DNA of 64,000 nucleotides from CAZCEC01 sp964497615 (lineage in GTDB: Bacteria > Chloroflexota > Anaerolineae > Anaerolineales > UBA6663), in assembly GCA_964497615.1 (NCBI GenBank), contig CAZCEC010000001.1:247312-311311 (forward strand), given 5' to 3'. Shown piece after piece: positions 41,927-51,162 of this stretch. Each line of letters begins with the position of its first letter. The stretch's first letter is position 1. The notes below the pieces were generated by a model. That model saw only the letters and a program-made list of their open reading frames with translations, was not told the DNA's origin and did not search any database. Both the position numbers and the translations under genes were made by a program.

Positions 41927-42389
41927 TGCGCCGGGACTCCTACCACACGCGATGCCTGGCCTCCCACTGATGGCGGATGAGTCGGTACGCCTGACGCTGC
42001 CGGCGGAGGTCCGGTACCTGAGCCTACTGGAAGGGCTGATTGGGAGCCTGCTGGGCCAGGAGGGGGCGCTGGCCGACCGGGAGGCGCGCACCTTTGAGGT
42101 CATCCTGGCGGTGCACGAAACCTGCACCAACGTCATCGACCACGCCTATGCGGGCGGGCCGGGCCGGATCGAGCTGACCTTCACCCTGCAGGATGGCCCC
42201 CGCCGGCTGGTGGTGGAGATCCGCGACACGGGTAAGTCATTCGTGCTGGGCGAGATCCAGCAGCCCAACCTCGGCGCGCCGCAGACGCGCGGTTACGGGC
42301 TGTTTTTGATCCACCGGCTGATGGATGAGGTGAGCTACACGCCAGAGGAGGGGAACAACCGGTGGCGGCTGGTCAAGTTTTTGAAGTAG
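41919..42389 (+). CDS. RsbW-type serine/threonine kinase (HATPase_c)
   Basis: A 156-residue GHKL-type kinase of the anti-sigma factor family. The N box H-E-T-C-T-N71-V-I-D-H-A, the G1 box R-D-T-G-K-S at about 102-107 and the G2 region G-Y-G-L-F-L-I-H are intact, so ATP binding and phosphorylation of a STAS protein are likely. GTG at 41919 overlaps the phosphatase stop; an ATG at 41970 is an alternative start. No sigma factor gene is nearby, which suggests that the kinase acts on STAS partners in the same operon rather than on transcription. This last point is inference. Confidence 0.88.
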   Translation: MSSAPGLLPHAMPGLPLMADESVRLTLPAEVRYLSLLEGLIGSLLGQEGALADREARTFEVILAVHETCTNVIDHAYAGGPGRIELTFTLQDGPRRLVVEIRDTGKSFVLGEIQQPNLGAPQTRGYGLFLIHRLMDEVSYTPEEGNNRWRLVKFLK

Positions 42390-42456
42390 GGCGCCTCTGC
42401 TGACAGGGTCAACAGAATGAACAACTCAGATCTGGCGGCCCAACACGAGTAGTGTG

Positions 42457-43407
42457 ATGACCGAGCGGAAACCGCGGGTGAGTATTGGGTTGGCAGTGCG
42501 CAATGGGGAACGCTTTTTGCCCGAGGCGCTGGATTCGCTGCTGGCTCAGACCCTTGACGACTTTGAGCTAATCATTTCGGACAATGCCTCGACCGATCGG
42601 ACAGAAGAGATTTGCCGTGAGTATGCCTTGCGGGATGCCCGGATTCGCTATCACCGCAATCCGACCAATATTGGCGCGACGGCCAATGAAAACTTGACCG
42701 TTGCCATGGCGCGTGGCGAGTACTTCCGGTGGGCCGCGCACGATGATGTATGCGAGCCAACCCTGTTGGAGAAGTGCGTGGCCGTGCTCGATAGCCGGCC
42801 GGAGGTAGTGCTGTGCTACACCCAAACGGCCCTGATTGACGACCAGGGCGATTTCATTCCCGACAATACATTGCCACACCAAGAAATCTTCAAGACGGGC
42901 AGCAACGCCGTTTCGCCAAAGTCCTTTGAGCGCTTTGCGGCCGTGGCGCGATCGCGGAACCTGTGCCCGGAGACCTATGGTGTCATCCGGCCAGAAGTGC
43001 TGAGGCGCACTCGTCTGCAGAAGGCCTACATGAGCGCGGACCGCACGTTGTTGGCGGAGTTGAGCATCTATGGGCCCTTCTTTGAGGTGCCCGAACCTTT
43101 GTTTCGCAAGCGGATGCACCATGGAAACATTTATGTCGATTGGCGGACGAGAATGGCATGGTTCAATCCAGCCAACGAAGGCCGCATAGTATTCCCAGTT
43201 TGGGAGCAGCTGTTTGACTATCTGGCCGTGATTGGGCGGCTGCCCGTGACAGGCTATGAACGTCTGCGCTGCTACCTGTTCATGTTCGAGTGGGTGGCCC
43301 ACTACGGCAAGAACTTGCTGAAAGACTTGCTGGTTGCCGGATACATGGCCCTGCATTCCCCCAAGTGGAGGCTAAAGCGTTATGCGGATACTCGTAACTG
43401 GTCATAA
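42457..43407 (+). CDS. Glycosyltransferase family 2
   Basis: A 316-residue soluble GT-A enzyme. S-I-G-L-A-V-R-N-G-E-R-F opens the nucleotide-binding fold, followed by I-I-S-D-N-A-S-T-D-R-T and the A-H-D-D metal-binding motif in place of D-x-D (about 90-93). The C-terminal part lacks strong membrane helices. ATG at 42457 is used; a GTG directly before it is possible. Base composition is visibly less GC-rich than the genes upstream, a hint that the downstream sugar cassette has a different history. It overlaps the epimerase gene by 26 bases. Confidence 0.88.
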   Translation: MTERKPRVSIGLAVRNGERFLPEALDSLLAQTLDDFELIISDNASTDRTEEICREYALRDARIRYHRNPTNIGATANENLTVAMARGEYFRWAAHDDVCEPTLLEKCVAVLDSRPEVVLCYTQTALIDDQGDFIPDNTLPHQEIFKTGSNAVSPKSFERFAAVARSRNLCPETYGVIRPEVLRRTRLQKAYMSADRTLLAELSIYGPFFEVPEPLFRKRMHHGNIYVDWRTRMAWFNPANEGRIVFPVWEQLFDYLAVIGRLPVTGYERLRCYLFMFEWVAHYGKNLLKDLLVAGYMALHSPKWRLKRYADTRNWS

Positions 43408-44437
43408 GGGCTACATTGGCACGGTACTCGTGCCGCGCCTGGTGGCGGCAGGCCACGACGTCGTTGGGCTGGATACTGACTGGTTTGCCGAATGTGCCTG
43501 GGATGACTCAGCAGTGGTGGTGCCCGAGATCCGCAAGGATCTACGTGATGTTGAGCAGCGTGACCTGGAGGGTTTTCAGGCCATCATCCACCTGGCGGCC
43601 ATCTCCAACGACCCCATTGGCAACCTGAATCCGGAGCTGACCTACGAGATCAACCACGTTGGATCGGCGCGGCTGGCTCGGCTGGCCAAAGCCGCCGGCT
43701 GCCAGCGTTTTCTGTTTTCGTCCTCCTGCAGCATCTACGGCGCCGCAGGCGATGACCTGCTGACGGAAGAAGCCGAGTTCAATCCGGTGACGCCGTATGG
43801 CCGATCGAAGATGCTTCTCGAACGTGACCTCGCGGACCTGGCGGATGACGACTTCTCGCCCACATATCTGCGCAACGCCACGGCTTACGGGGCGTCACCG
43901 CGGCTGCGGTTTGACCTGGTCATCAACAACCTGGTCGCTTCGGCTTACACCTCGGGCCGCATTTACCTGCTGAGCGACGGAACTCCGTGGCGCCCGGTGG
44001 TTCACCTCCAGGACATTGCCCAGGCGTTTGAAGTCCTGCTCAACACGCCGCGGGACCTAATACACAATCAGGCCTTCAATGTCGGCCGGAACGAAGAGAA
44101 CTACCGGGTAAATGACCTGGCTGAGATCGTGCGCCAAGTTGTGCCTGGTTCCCGTATCGAGTATGCGCCCCAGGCCGGACCGGACAAACGGACGTATCGC
44201 GTGGATTTTGGCAAGATCGCCCAGCTGATTCCCGCCTTCCAACCGCGGTGGGATGCGCGCCGCGGCGCCGAGGAGCTGTACACGGCATATCAGCGCGTGG
44301 GCCTGGAGCGGGCGGACTTTGAGGGTCCGCGCTTCAGGCGGATTGACCACTTGCAGCAGTTACTGCGGAGCGGGCGCATGGGACCGGACTTGCGCTGGCA
44401 GGCCAGCGAGCCGGCTACGGCGGTGGGGCAGCCATGA
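43382..44437 (+). CDS. NAD-dependent epimerase/dehydratase
   Basis: A 351-residue extended SDR acting on a nucleotide sugar. The cofactor motif is T-G-H-K-G-Y-I-G at 6-13, S-S-S-C-S-I-Y-G carries the catalytic Ser, and Y-G-R-S-K is the Y-x-x-x-K pair. The length and P-V-V-H-L-Q-D-I-A segment are typical. It overlaps the C-methyltransferase by 4 bases and lies in a cassette with RfbF and RfbC, suggesting modification of a CDP- or dTDP-linked deoxysugar. The exact reaction (epimerase, dehydratase or reductase) cannot be told. Confidence 0.88.
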   Translation: MRILVTGHKGYIGTVLVPRLVAAGHDVVGLDTDWFAECAWDDSAVVVPEIRKDLRDVEQRDLEGFQAIIHLAAISNDPIGNLNPELTYEINHVGSARLARLAKAAGCQRFLFSSSCSIYGAAGDDLLTEEAEFNPVTPYGRSKMLLERDLADLADDDFSPTYLRNATAYGASPRLRFDLVINNLVASAYTSGRIYLLSDGTPWRPVVHLQDIAQAFEVLLNTPRDLIHNQAFNVGRNEENYRVNDLAEIVRQVVPGSRIEYAPQAGPDKRTYRVDFGKIAQLIPAFQPRWDARRGAEELYTAYQRVGLERADFEGPRFRRIDHLQQLLRSGRMGPDLRWQASEPATAVGQP

Positions 44438-45750
44438 GCGCGACAACCGAAGCGGACGCGGTCCAGGCCGGTGCTGAAACGGCTGCCCAGGCAGAGCCAA
44501 GCCCTGTTCAAGCCGCCTGCCGATTCTGCGCGGCGCCGCTGACCGTCACCTTCGTGGACCTGGGGATGTCGCCGCTGTGCGAAAGCTACCTGAGCGCGGC
44601 GCAGCTAAACCAGGGTGAAGTGTTCTACCCGCTGCACGTGTGGGTATGCGAGCGGTGCTTCCTGGTGCAGCTGGAGGCTTACGTCAGCCCGGAGCACATC
44701 TTCACCGAGTATGCGTACTTTTCGTCGTATGCCGACACCTGGCTGGAACATGCCCGACGGTATACCGAGCAGGTGACGGCCCGGCTGGGTCTGAGCAAGC
44801 GCAGCCAGGTTGTCGAAGTGGCCAGCAATGATGGTTATCTGCTTCAGTATTTCGTGGAGCGCGGCATTCCGGCGTTGGGGATTGAGCCAGCTGCCAACGT
44901 GGCGCGCGTAGCCGAGGGGAAGGGGGTTCCGACCCGGGTTGAGTTCTTCGGCCAGGCGAGCGCCCGGCAACTGGCGGCGGAAGGCCTGCAGGCCGACCTC
45001 TTGATTGGCAATAACGTGCTGGCCCAGGTGCCGGACCTGAACGACTTCGTGGCTGGAATGAAGTTGGCGCTGAAGCCGCAGGGCACGATCACGCTGGAGT
45101 TCCCACACCTGCTGGAGCTCATGCGTCATAACCAGTTTGACACGATCTACCATGAGCACTTCTCCTACTTCAGCGGCCTAGCGGTGGATCGCATCCTGGG
45201 CCCGCATGGCCTCACCTTCTTTGATGTGGACATCCTGCCCACCCACGGGGGGTCGCTGCGCGTCTACGCCCGGCATACCGCCGATGGGGCGCGGCCGGTG
45301 AGTACGCGTGTGACTGAACTGCTGGCGCAAGAGCGGGCGGCCGGCCTGGACCGCGTGGAGGCATACAAGCAGTTCGGCCAGCAGGTCATCACGACCAAGC
45401 ATCGGCTGCTCACCCGTCTGATTGAGGTCAAGCAGGCGGGCAAGCGCATCGTTGGGTATGGCGCCCCGGGCAAAGGCAATACGCTGCTCAACTACTGTGG
45501 CATTCGCACCGACTTCCTGGATTTCACGGTGGACCGGAATCCCTACAAGCAAGGCAAGTATCTGCCCGGCACCCATATCCCCATCCATCACCCCGACGCG
45601 ATCCGCGCGGCGCGGCCGGACTATGTGCTCATCCTGCCGTGGAACTTCAAGGAAGAGATCATTTCGCAGATGGCTTACATCGGAGAGTGGGGCGGGCGGT
45701 TCATCATTCCAATTCCGGATGTGCAGGTCCTGACACCGGGCCAGCTGTGA
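44434..45750 (+). CDS. Sugar C-methyltransferase (TylC3/NovU-like)
   Basis: A 438-residue SAM-dependent methyltransferase in three parts. These are an N-terminal zinc-binding domain (C-R-F-C near residue 24-27, C-E-R-C at about 72-75), the SAM-binding domain (V-V-E-V-A-S-N-D-G-Y-L-L at about 127-138, then Y-H-E-H-F-S-Y-F-S) and a C-terminal domain with G-Y-G-A-P-G-K-G-N-T. This arrangement is typical of enzymes that add a branch methyl to deoxysugars, usually at C-3. GTGA overlap with rfbC follows. A branched deoxysugar in the polymer is inferred. Confidence 0.9.
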   Translation: MSATTEADAVQAGAETAAQAEPSPVQAACRFCAAPLTVTFVDLGMSPLCESYLSAAQLNQGEVFYPLHVWVCERCFLVQLEAYVSPEHIFTEYAYFSSYADTWLEHARRYTEQVTARLGLSKRSQVVEVASNDGYLLQYFVERGIPALGIEPAANVARVAEGKGVPTRVEFFGQASARQLAAEGLQADLLIGNNVLAQVPDLNDFVAGMKLALKPQGTITLEFPHLLELMRHNQFDTIYHEHFSYFSGLAVDRILGPHGLTFFDVDILPTHGGSLRVYARHTADGARPVSTRVTELLAQERAAGLDRVEAYKQFGQQVITTKHRLLTRLIEVKQAGKRIVGYGAPGKGNTLLNYCGIRTDFLDFTVDRNPYKQGKYLPGTHIPIHHPDAIRAARPDYVLILPWNFKEEIISQMAYIGEWGGRFIIPIPDVQVLTPGQL

Positions 45751-46322
45751 AGTTTACGCCCGCGCCGCTGGCCGGCGTCTACGTGGTGGAGCCGGAGCGG
45801 CATGTTGACGAGCGCGGCTTCTTTGCGCGCACGTGGTGCCAACGCGAATTTGACGAGCAAGGGCTGGCGGCGCGGCTGGTGCAATGCAGCGTCTCGTACA
45901 ACCGGCAGCCGGGCACGCTGCGGGGCATGCACTATCAGCGGCCGCCCTTTGCCGAAGACAAGCTGGTGCGCGTGACGCGGGGCCGCATTTATGACGTGGC
46001 GGTTGACTTGCGGCCCGACTCGGCAACGTTTCTGGACTGGTTTGGCCTTGAGCTGACGGAAGAGAACCGGCTGGGCCTGTACATCCCGCGGGGTTTTGCG
46101 CATGGGTTTCTGAGCCTGACGGCTGGGACGGAAGTGTACTATCAGATGTCGGAGTTCTACTCCGCCGGGCATGGCGGCGGCTTCCGCTGGGATGATCCGC
46201 GGGTGGGTGTGGTGTGGCCAGCGGCCGTCCAGGTGATCTCCGAGCGAGACCGAACCTACCCCGACCTGCAGCCGGCGGACCTGGGTGTGTTTGCGGGTTT
46301 GAACCAGGACTTGTCACCGTGA
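45747..46322 (+). CDS. rfbC: dTDP-4-dehydrorhamnose 3,5-epimerase family protein
   Basis: A 191-residue cupin-fold RfbC/RmlC-type epimerase. Motifs are R-G-F-F-A-R-T-W, the catalytic His region P-G-T-L-R-G-M-H-Y-Q and Y-I-P-R-G-F-A-H-G-F, with Y-Y-Q-M-S-E-F-Y near the C-terminus carrying the Tyr. GTG at 45747 overlaps the methyltransferase stop. In this cassette it likely epimerises C-3 and/or C-5 of a 4-keto-6-deoxysugar. No rmlA, B or D is in the window, so the substrate may be CDP-linked. Confidence 0.9.
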   Translation: MKFTPAPLAGVYVVEPERHVDERGFFARTWCQREFDEQGLAARLVQCSVSYNRQPGTLRGMHYQRPPFAEDKLVRVTRGRIYDVAVDLRPDSATFLDWFGLELTEENRLGLYIPRGFAHGFLSLTAGTEVYYQMSEFYSAGHGGGFRWDDPRVGVVWPAAVQVISERDRTYPDLQPADLGVFAGLNQDLSP

Positions 46323-47557
46323 GCGCACCGCGCATCGTGCTGTACGGCAACTTCGGGATCGGCAACCTGGGCAACGACAGCACCCTCGAAGCGGCGCTGG
46401 TTGCCATCCGCCAGTACCAGCCGCAGGCTAAGCTGTTGTGCGTTTGCACGGGCCCGAGCGTCGTTGCCGAGCAGTATGGTGTTCCGGTGTATCCGGTCAG
46501 CGTTTCGCACGCGGCCCGCGCGGGACGCCCCCGCGGTCGCGTGGCTCGCATGATCGTCCGTGTCCTAGGCGAGATTGGATTCTGGCTGAGCCCGCCGGGC
46601 TGGCTTCGCTCCGCGGACCTGTTCATCGTGGTGGGCACCGGCAGCCTGGATGATATGGGCGAGCGTCCGTGGGGGGCGCCTTACGACATTCTACGGTGGT
46701 GCGCCGCCGCCAGGCTGGCGCGCGTGCCGGTCGTTTTCCTGAGCGTTGGCGCCGGGCCGATTGTGAACCCGGTGAGCCGCCTGTTCATGTTGTGGGCGCT
46801 GCGATTGGGTCGTTATCGCAGCTACCGGGATCAAGTATCGAAAGACTTCCTGTTGAGCGCGGGCCTTGACGCCTCGCTGGATTCGGTGGTTCCTGACCTT
46901 GTGTTTGGCCTGCCGGCCGACCTGGGCGGCGCGTTGCGCGCGGTCCGCATACCGCCGCGAACAGTGGGCCTGGGCGTGATGGGCTACTATGGGTGGCGCC
47001 TCGATCCGCGCTCGGGCGAGCCTATCTATGCCGCATATGTGGCCAAGCTCAAGGACTTCGTGCGCTGGCTGCTCGAGCAGGGCTACGCTATCAGACTCCT
47101 GACGGGGCAACTGCCGGCCGACCAGCAGCCGGTGGATGACCTCCTGGACTACGTGAGGACCGCTGGCCCGGCCGGCTGGCAGGAGCGTGTGACCGCGGGC
47201 CGCATTGAATCGATCGGCGATCTGTTTACGGAAATCGCTCAAACCGACGTTGTCGTGGCCACGCGTTACCATAACGTGGTCTGCGCCCTCATGCTGGGGC
47301 GGCCCGTGATATCGCTCGGTTATGCCCGGAAGAATGACTTCCTGCTGAGCGATATGGGACTGCAGGCTTACTGCCAGCATGTCGAGACCTTCACAGTGGC
47401 CAAGCTGATTCAGCAGTTCAAGGCGCTGGCGGCTGAACTGGAGGCGGCTTCGGCGCGCATTCAGGCCGTGAATTTGCGGTTCCGCCAGCAGCTTGACGAA
47501 CAATATGCCGCCATCTTGCAGCCGGCGCGGGCTGCCGAGCCGTTGCCGGCGGTATGA
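46319..47557 (+). CDS. Polysaccharide pyruvyl transferase family protein
   Basis: A 412-residue member of the CsaB/WcaK pyruvyl transferase family, which adds ketal-linked pyruvate to sugars of surface polymers. The N-terminal Y-G-N-F-G-I-G-N-L-G-N-D strand and the C-terminal T-R-Y-H-N-V-V-C-A-L (His in the active site) and P-V-I-S-L-G-Y are characteristic. GTG at 46319 overlaps the rfbC stop (GTGA), and the end overlaps the DUF4910 gene by 4 bases. Pyruvylation would give the polysaccharide a negative charge. Confidence 0.88.
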   Translation: MSAPRIVLYGNFGIGNLGNDSTLEAALVAIRQYQPQAKLLCVCTGPSVVAEQYGVPVYPVSVSHAARAGRPRGRVARMIVRVLGEIGFWLSPPGWLRSADLFIVVGTGSLDDMGERPWGAPYDILRWCAAARLARVPVVFLSVGAGPIVNPVSRLFMLWALRLGRYRSYRDQVSKDFLLSAGLDASLDSVVPDLVFGLPADLGGALRAVRIPPRTVGLGVMGYYGWRLDPRSGEPIYAAYVAKLKDFVRWLLEQGYAIRLLTGQLPADQQPVDDLLDYVRTAGPAGWQERVTAGRIESIGDLFTEIAQTDVVVATRYHNVVCALMLGRPVISLGYARKNDFLLSDMGLQAYCQHVETFTVAKLIQQFKALAAELEAASARIQAVNLRFRQQLDEQYAAILQPARAAEPLPAV

Positions 47558-48963
47558 CCACCCGACCGCAAGACCCCTCACCGCCAGAAGTGCGGGGAGC
47601 GCTGGGCGAGGAGACCCTGGCCCAAGAGATCGATACCCTGCTGCGCGATCTGTACCCCATCTGTCGCAGCATCACGGGCCACGGGCTGCGGGCATCTTTG
47701 CGCCGCCTGCAGGCAGTGATCCCATTTGAGCTGCATGAGGTGCCGAGCGGCACGCCAGTGCTGGACTGGACCGTGCCGAACGAGTGGAATGTGCGCGATG
47801 CTTACATCGCGAATTCGCGCGGCGAACGCGTCATTGACTTTCAAAAGCATAACCTGCACCTGGTCAACTACAGCGTGCCGTTTCGCGGCCGGATGGCGCT
47901 AGACGACCTGAAGCTCCATCTGCACACGCTGCCGGACCGGCCGGATGTCATTCCCTATCGAACGGCCTACTATCAGCCGGCCTGGGGTTTCTGCCTGGCT
48001 CACAATCAGCGGGCCGAACTTGAGCCGGGGGACTATGAGGTGTGCGTGGACACCTCCTTGGAGCCGGGCAGCCTGACGTACGGGGAGCTGTGCCTCGCCG
48101 GCGACACGACCGATGAGGTGCTCATCTCCTGTCACTGCTGCCACCCCTCCCTCGCCAACGACAATCTGTCGGGCATGGCGCTGAGTGCGTTTCTGGCGCG
48201 GGAGCTGCAGGGGCGTCCGCGCCGCTACACTTATCGTTTCCTGTTCATCCCGGGTACGATCGGCGCGCTGACGTGGCTGGCGCGCAACGAGGCGCGGACA
48301 ACCCGCATCAAGCACGGCCTGGTCGTAGCCTGCGTGGGCGATGCGGGCGGCCTGCACTACAAGCGCAGCCGCCAGGGCCAGGCCGAAATCGACCGCGCGG
48401 TCGTTCACATCCTCCGACAGAGTGGGCAAGCGTACGAGCTGCACGACTTCACGCCCTATGGCTACGATGAACGGCAGTACTGCTCACCTGGCTTCAACCT
48501 GCCGGTTGGCAGCCTGACGCGGACGCCGCATGGCCGTTATCCCGAGTATCACACCTCGGCCGACAACCTTGACCTGGTGCGGCCGGAGCACATCCTCGCC
48601 TCGCTGGCCACCTATTTGGCGGTGATGGAGGTGCTGGAAGGCAATCACGTGCTGGTGCGGACCGACCCGCGCGGGGAACCACAGTTGGGCCGGCGCGGCC
48701 TGTATTCGGCCCTGGGCGGCCGGGCCGATACCGAGGTCATGCAGATGGCGCTGCTGTGGACGCTGAATCTGGCCGACGGGGAGCACGACCTGCTGGCGAT
48801 AGCGGAACGCGCCGGCCTGCCTTTCGCAGTTGTCGGGCAGGCGGCGAAGCTGCTGCTGCAGGCGGGTTTGCTGCGCGAGCCCGACGCGAGCGCGCAACCA
48901 GGCGCAGCCGAGCCACCGCCCAGCCTGTCTGCCTCGCCATCACCTAAGGAGTTGGCGCAATGA
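47554..48963 (+). CDS. DUF4910 aminopeptidase-like protein
   Basis: A 469-residue member of the DUF4910 family, which has an M28-like aminopeptidase fold and often a C-terminal winged helix. The metal-ligand pattern is visible: S-C-H-C-C-H-P-S-L-A-N-D-N-L-S-G (about 191-206), F-I-P-G-T-I-G near 229 and the late Y-H-T-S-A-D-N segment. The C-terminal about 90 residues resemble a winged helix, then a Pro-rich tail. These genes recur in polysaccharide loci next to class III aminotransferases; a role in editing N-acyl groups on amino sugars has been proposed but not proven. ATGA overlaps on both sides. Confidence 0.82.
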   Translation: MTTRPQDPSPPEVRGALGEETLAQEIDTLLRDLYPICRSITGHGLRASLRRLQAVIPFELHEVPSGTPVLDWTVPNEWNVRDAYIANSRGERVIDFQKHNLHLVNYSVPFRGRMALDDLKLHLHTLPDRPDVIPYRTAYYQPAWGFCLAHNQRAELEPGDYEVCVDTSLEPGSLTYGELCLAGDTTDEVLISCHCCHPSLANDNLSGMALSAFLARELQGRPRRYTYRFLFIPGTIGALTWLARNEARTTRIKHGLVVACVGDAGGLHYKRSRQGQAEIDRAVVHILRQSGQAYELHDFTPYGYDERQYCSPGFNLPVGSLTRTPHGRYPEYHTSADNLDLVRPEHILASLATYLAVMEVLEGNHVLVRTDPRGEPQLGRRGLYSALGGRADTEVMQMALLWTLNLADGEHDLLAIAERAGLPFAVVGQAAKLLLQAGLLREPDASAQPGAAEPPPSLSASPSPKELAQ

Positions 48964-50267
48964 ATTTCCACGAGTCACGGCGGCTGCAAGCCAAGAGTCA
49001 CCGGCTAATTCCCGGCGGCGCACATACCTATGCCAAAGGCGATGACCAGTACCCCGAACAGGCCCCTGCTTTTCTGGCGCGCGGCCAGGGCTGCCGGGTG
49101 TGGGATGTGGACGGCAACGAGTTCATCGAGTACGGCATGGGGCTGCGCTCGGTCACGCTGGGCCACGCCTATGCGCCGGTGGTCGAGGCCGCCCAGCGGC
49201 AGATGCAGTTGGGCGTCAACTTTACCCGGCCGGCCTCGATCGAGGTGGAGTGCGCCGAGAAGCTGTTGAACTTGCTTGACGGCGCGGAGATGGTGAAGTT
49301 TGCCAAGAACGGCTCGGATGTCACCACGGCGGCGGTCAAGCTGGCCCGCGCCCATACCGGCCGCGATTTGATCGGCATCTGTGCCGATCACCCCTTCTTC
49401 TCCACCGACGATTGGTTTATCGGCAGCACGGCCATGTCGGCCGGCATACCGGAGGCCATTCGTAATCTGACGGTGCGCTTCCGCTACAACGACCTCCAGA
49501 GCGCGCAGGACCTGTTTGACCAGTATCCCGGCCAGATCGCGTGCCTGGTCATGGAAGCGGAAACGGTTGAGCCGCCGCGCGACAACTACCTAAAGGCGCT
49601 CCATGATCTTTGCCGCCAGCGCGGAGCGCTGCTGATCCTGGACGAGATCATTACTGGCTTCCGCTGGCACCTGGGCGGTGCTCAAAAGGTGTATGGCATC
49701 ACACCCGACCTGGCAACTTTTGGCAAGGCGTTGGGCAACGGCTTCTCCATCGCGGCATTGGTCGGGCGGCGCGAAGTCATGGAGCTGGGTGGGCTGACGC
49801 ACGACCGCGAGCGGGTCTTTCTGTTGTCGACCACGTTTGGGGCTGAAACGCACGCGTTGGCCGCGGCCATGGCAACCATGCAAGTATTCGAGGAACAAGG
49901 CGTGATTGAGCACCTGTATGCGCAGGGGGAGCGCCTGGCCGCCGGCATCGAGTCCGCGGTCAAGGCGCGCGGTCTGCAGGGCTACTTTGGGGTTATGGGG
50001 CGGCCGTGCAACCTGATCTACTACACCTGCGACGAAAACAAGCAGCGCTCGCAGGCCTTCCGCACCCTGTTCTTGCAGGAGATGATCCGGCGCGGGTTCC
50101 TTGCGCCGTCCTTGGTGGTGAGCTTTTCGCATTCGGCTGACGATGTGGATCGCACCATTGCGGCCGTCGACAGTGCGCTTGAGGTTTACTGCCGGGCACT
50201 GGAGGACGGGATAGACAAACACCTGGTCGGCCGGCCGGTGAAGCCGGTCCTGCGGAAGCTTAACTGA
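48960..50267 (+). CDS. Class III aminotransferase, glutamate-1-semialdehyde-aminomutase-like
   Basis: A 435-residue PLP enzyme resembling HemL. The PLP lysine is in F-G-K-A-L-G-N-G-F (about 256), with D-E-I-I-T-G-F-R before it and K-F-A-K-N-G-S-D-V-T-T-A-A near 115. Copies in polysaccharide loci aminate or move amino groups on sugar-like substrates, so a heme role is unlikely here. It overlaps the DUF4910 gene and is followed by rfbF after 17 bases. Confidence 0.88.
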   Translation: MNFHESRRLQAKSHRLIPGGAHTYAKGDDQYPEQAPAFLARGQGCRVWDVDGNEFIEYGMGLRSVTLGHAYAPVVEAAQRQMQLGVNFTRPASIEVECAEKLLNLLDGAEMVKFAKNGSDVTTAAVKLARAHTGRDLIGICADHPFFSTDDWFIGSTAMSAGIPEAIRNLTVRFRYNDLQSAQDLFDQYPGQIACLVMEAETVEPPRDNYLKALHDLCRQRGALLILDEIITGFRWHLGGAQKVYGITPDLATFGKALGNGFSIAALVGRREVMELGGLTHDRERVFLLSTTFGAETHALAAAMATMQVFEEQGVIEHLYAQGERLAAGIESAVKARGLQGYFGVMGRPCNLIYYTCDENKQRSQAFRTLFLQEMIRRGFLAPSLVVSFSHSADDVDRTIAAVDSALEVYCRALEDGIDKHLVGRPVKPVLRKLN

Positions 50268-50284
50268 AAGGCGGGCATCTGCGC

Positions 50285-51154
50285 ATGAAAGTCGTTCTGT
50301 TCTGTGGCGGCCTGGGCACGCGCCTGAAGGAACACTCCGAGACCATTCCCAAGCCGATGGTCGAGATTGGTTATCGGCCCATTATGTGGCACCTGATGCG
50401 CTACTACGCGCACTATGGGCACAAGGACTTCATCCTGTGCCTGGGCTATCGGGGCGACGCCATCAAGCACTACTTCCTGAACTACAACGAGTGCGTCTCG
50501 AATGATTTTGTCTACCGGAAAGGCGGCCGCGATATCGAGGTCGTCAACAACGACATTTCGGATTGGACGATCACGTTCGTGGATACGGGCCTGCACTCCA
50601 ACATCGGCCAGCGGCTGCGGGCGGTGGCGCCCTACCTGGCGGGAGAGGAGGCGTTCATGGCCAACTATGCCGACGGGCTGGCCGACCTGCCGCTGGATGA
50701 ATACGAGGCGCACTTCTGGCGGCAGGACCGCGTGGCCAGTTTCCTGTGCGTCAAACCGTCGCAATCCTTCCACATCGTCTCGCTGACGGCCGACAATCAC
50801 GTGAACAGCATTCAGCCGGTGCAGCAGGCGGGCCTGCTGATCAATGGCGGGTTCTTCATCTTCCGCCAGGCGATCTTTGACTACCTGCGCGAGGGGGAGG
50901 AGCTGGTGGTCGAGCCTTTTCAGCGGCTGATCGCGGCTGACCAGTTGGTCGCCTACCGCAATCCGAGCTTCTGGGCGTGCATGGACACGCTCAAGGAGAA
51001 GATGATGTTTGACGACATGTATGCGCGCGGCGATACCCCGTGGGCCGTCTGGGAACAAGGGCGGCCGCGCTGGATGGATCCGGCCCGCATGGAACAGGCC
51101 GTGAGCAATGGACACGGGACGAGGGTGGAAGTGTCCCTGAGCCGGCCGGCTTGA
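50285..51154 (+). CDS. rfbF: Glucose-1-phosphate cytidylyltransferase-like protein
   Basis: A 289-residue nucleotidyltransferase of the RfbF group. The N-terminal signature F-C-G-G-L-G-T-R-L-K-E and I-P-K-P-M-V-E-I-G are intact, in contrast to the degenerate copy at 39163. A metal-binding Asp is in A-N-Y-A-D-G-L. RfbF makes CDP-glucose, the entry to CDP-3,6-dideoxysugars and branched sugars. The next dedicated enzyme (CDP-glucose 4,6-dehydratase) is not seen in the window; the epimerase at 43382 could fill a related step. Confidence 0.9.
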   Translation: MKVVLFCGGLGTRLKEHSETIPKPMVEIGYRPIMWHLMRYYAHYGHKDFILCLGYRGDAIKHYFLNYNECVSNDFVYRKGGRDIEVVNNDISDWTITFVDTGLHSNIGQRLRAVAPYLAGEEAFMANYADGLADLPLDEYEAHFWRQDRVASFLCVKPSQSFHIVSLTADNHVNSIQPVQQAGLLINGGFFIFRQAIFDYLREGEELVVEPFQRLIAADQLVAYRNPSFWACMDTLKEKMMFDDMYARGDTPWAVWEQGRPRWMDPARMEQAVSNGHGTRVEVSLSRPA

Positions 51155-51162
51155 CCCAGCCC

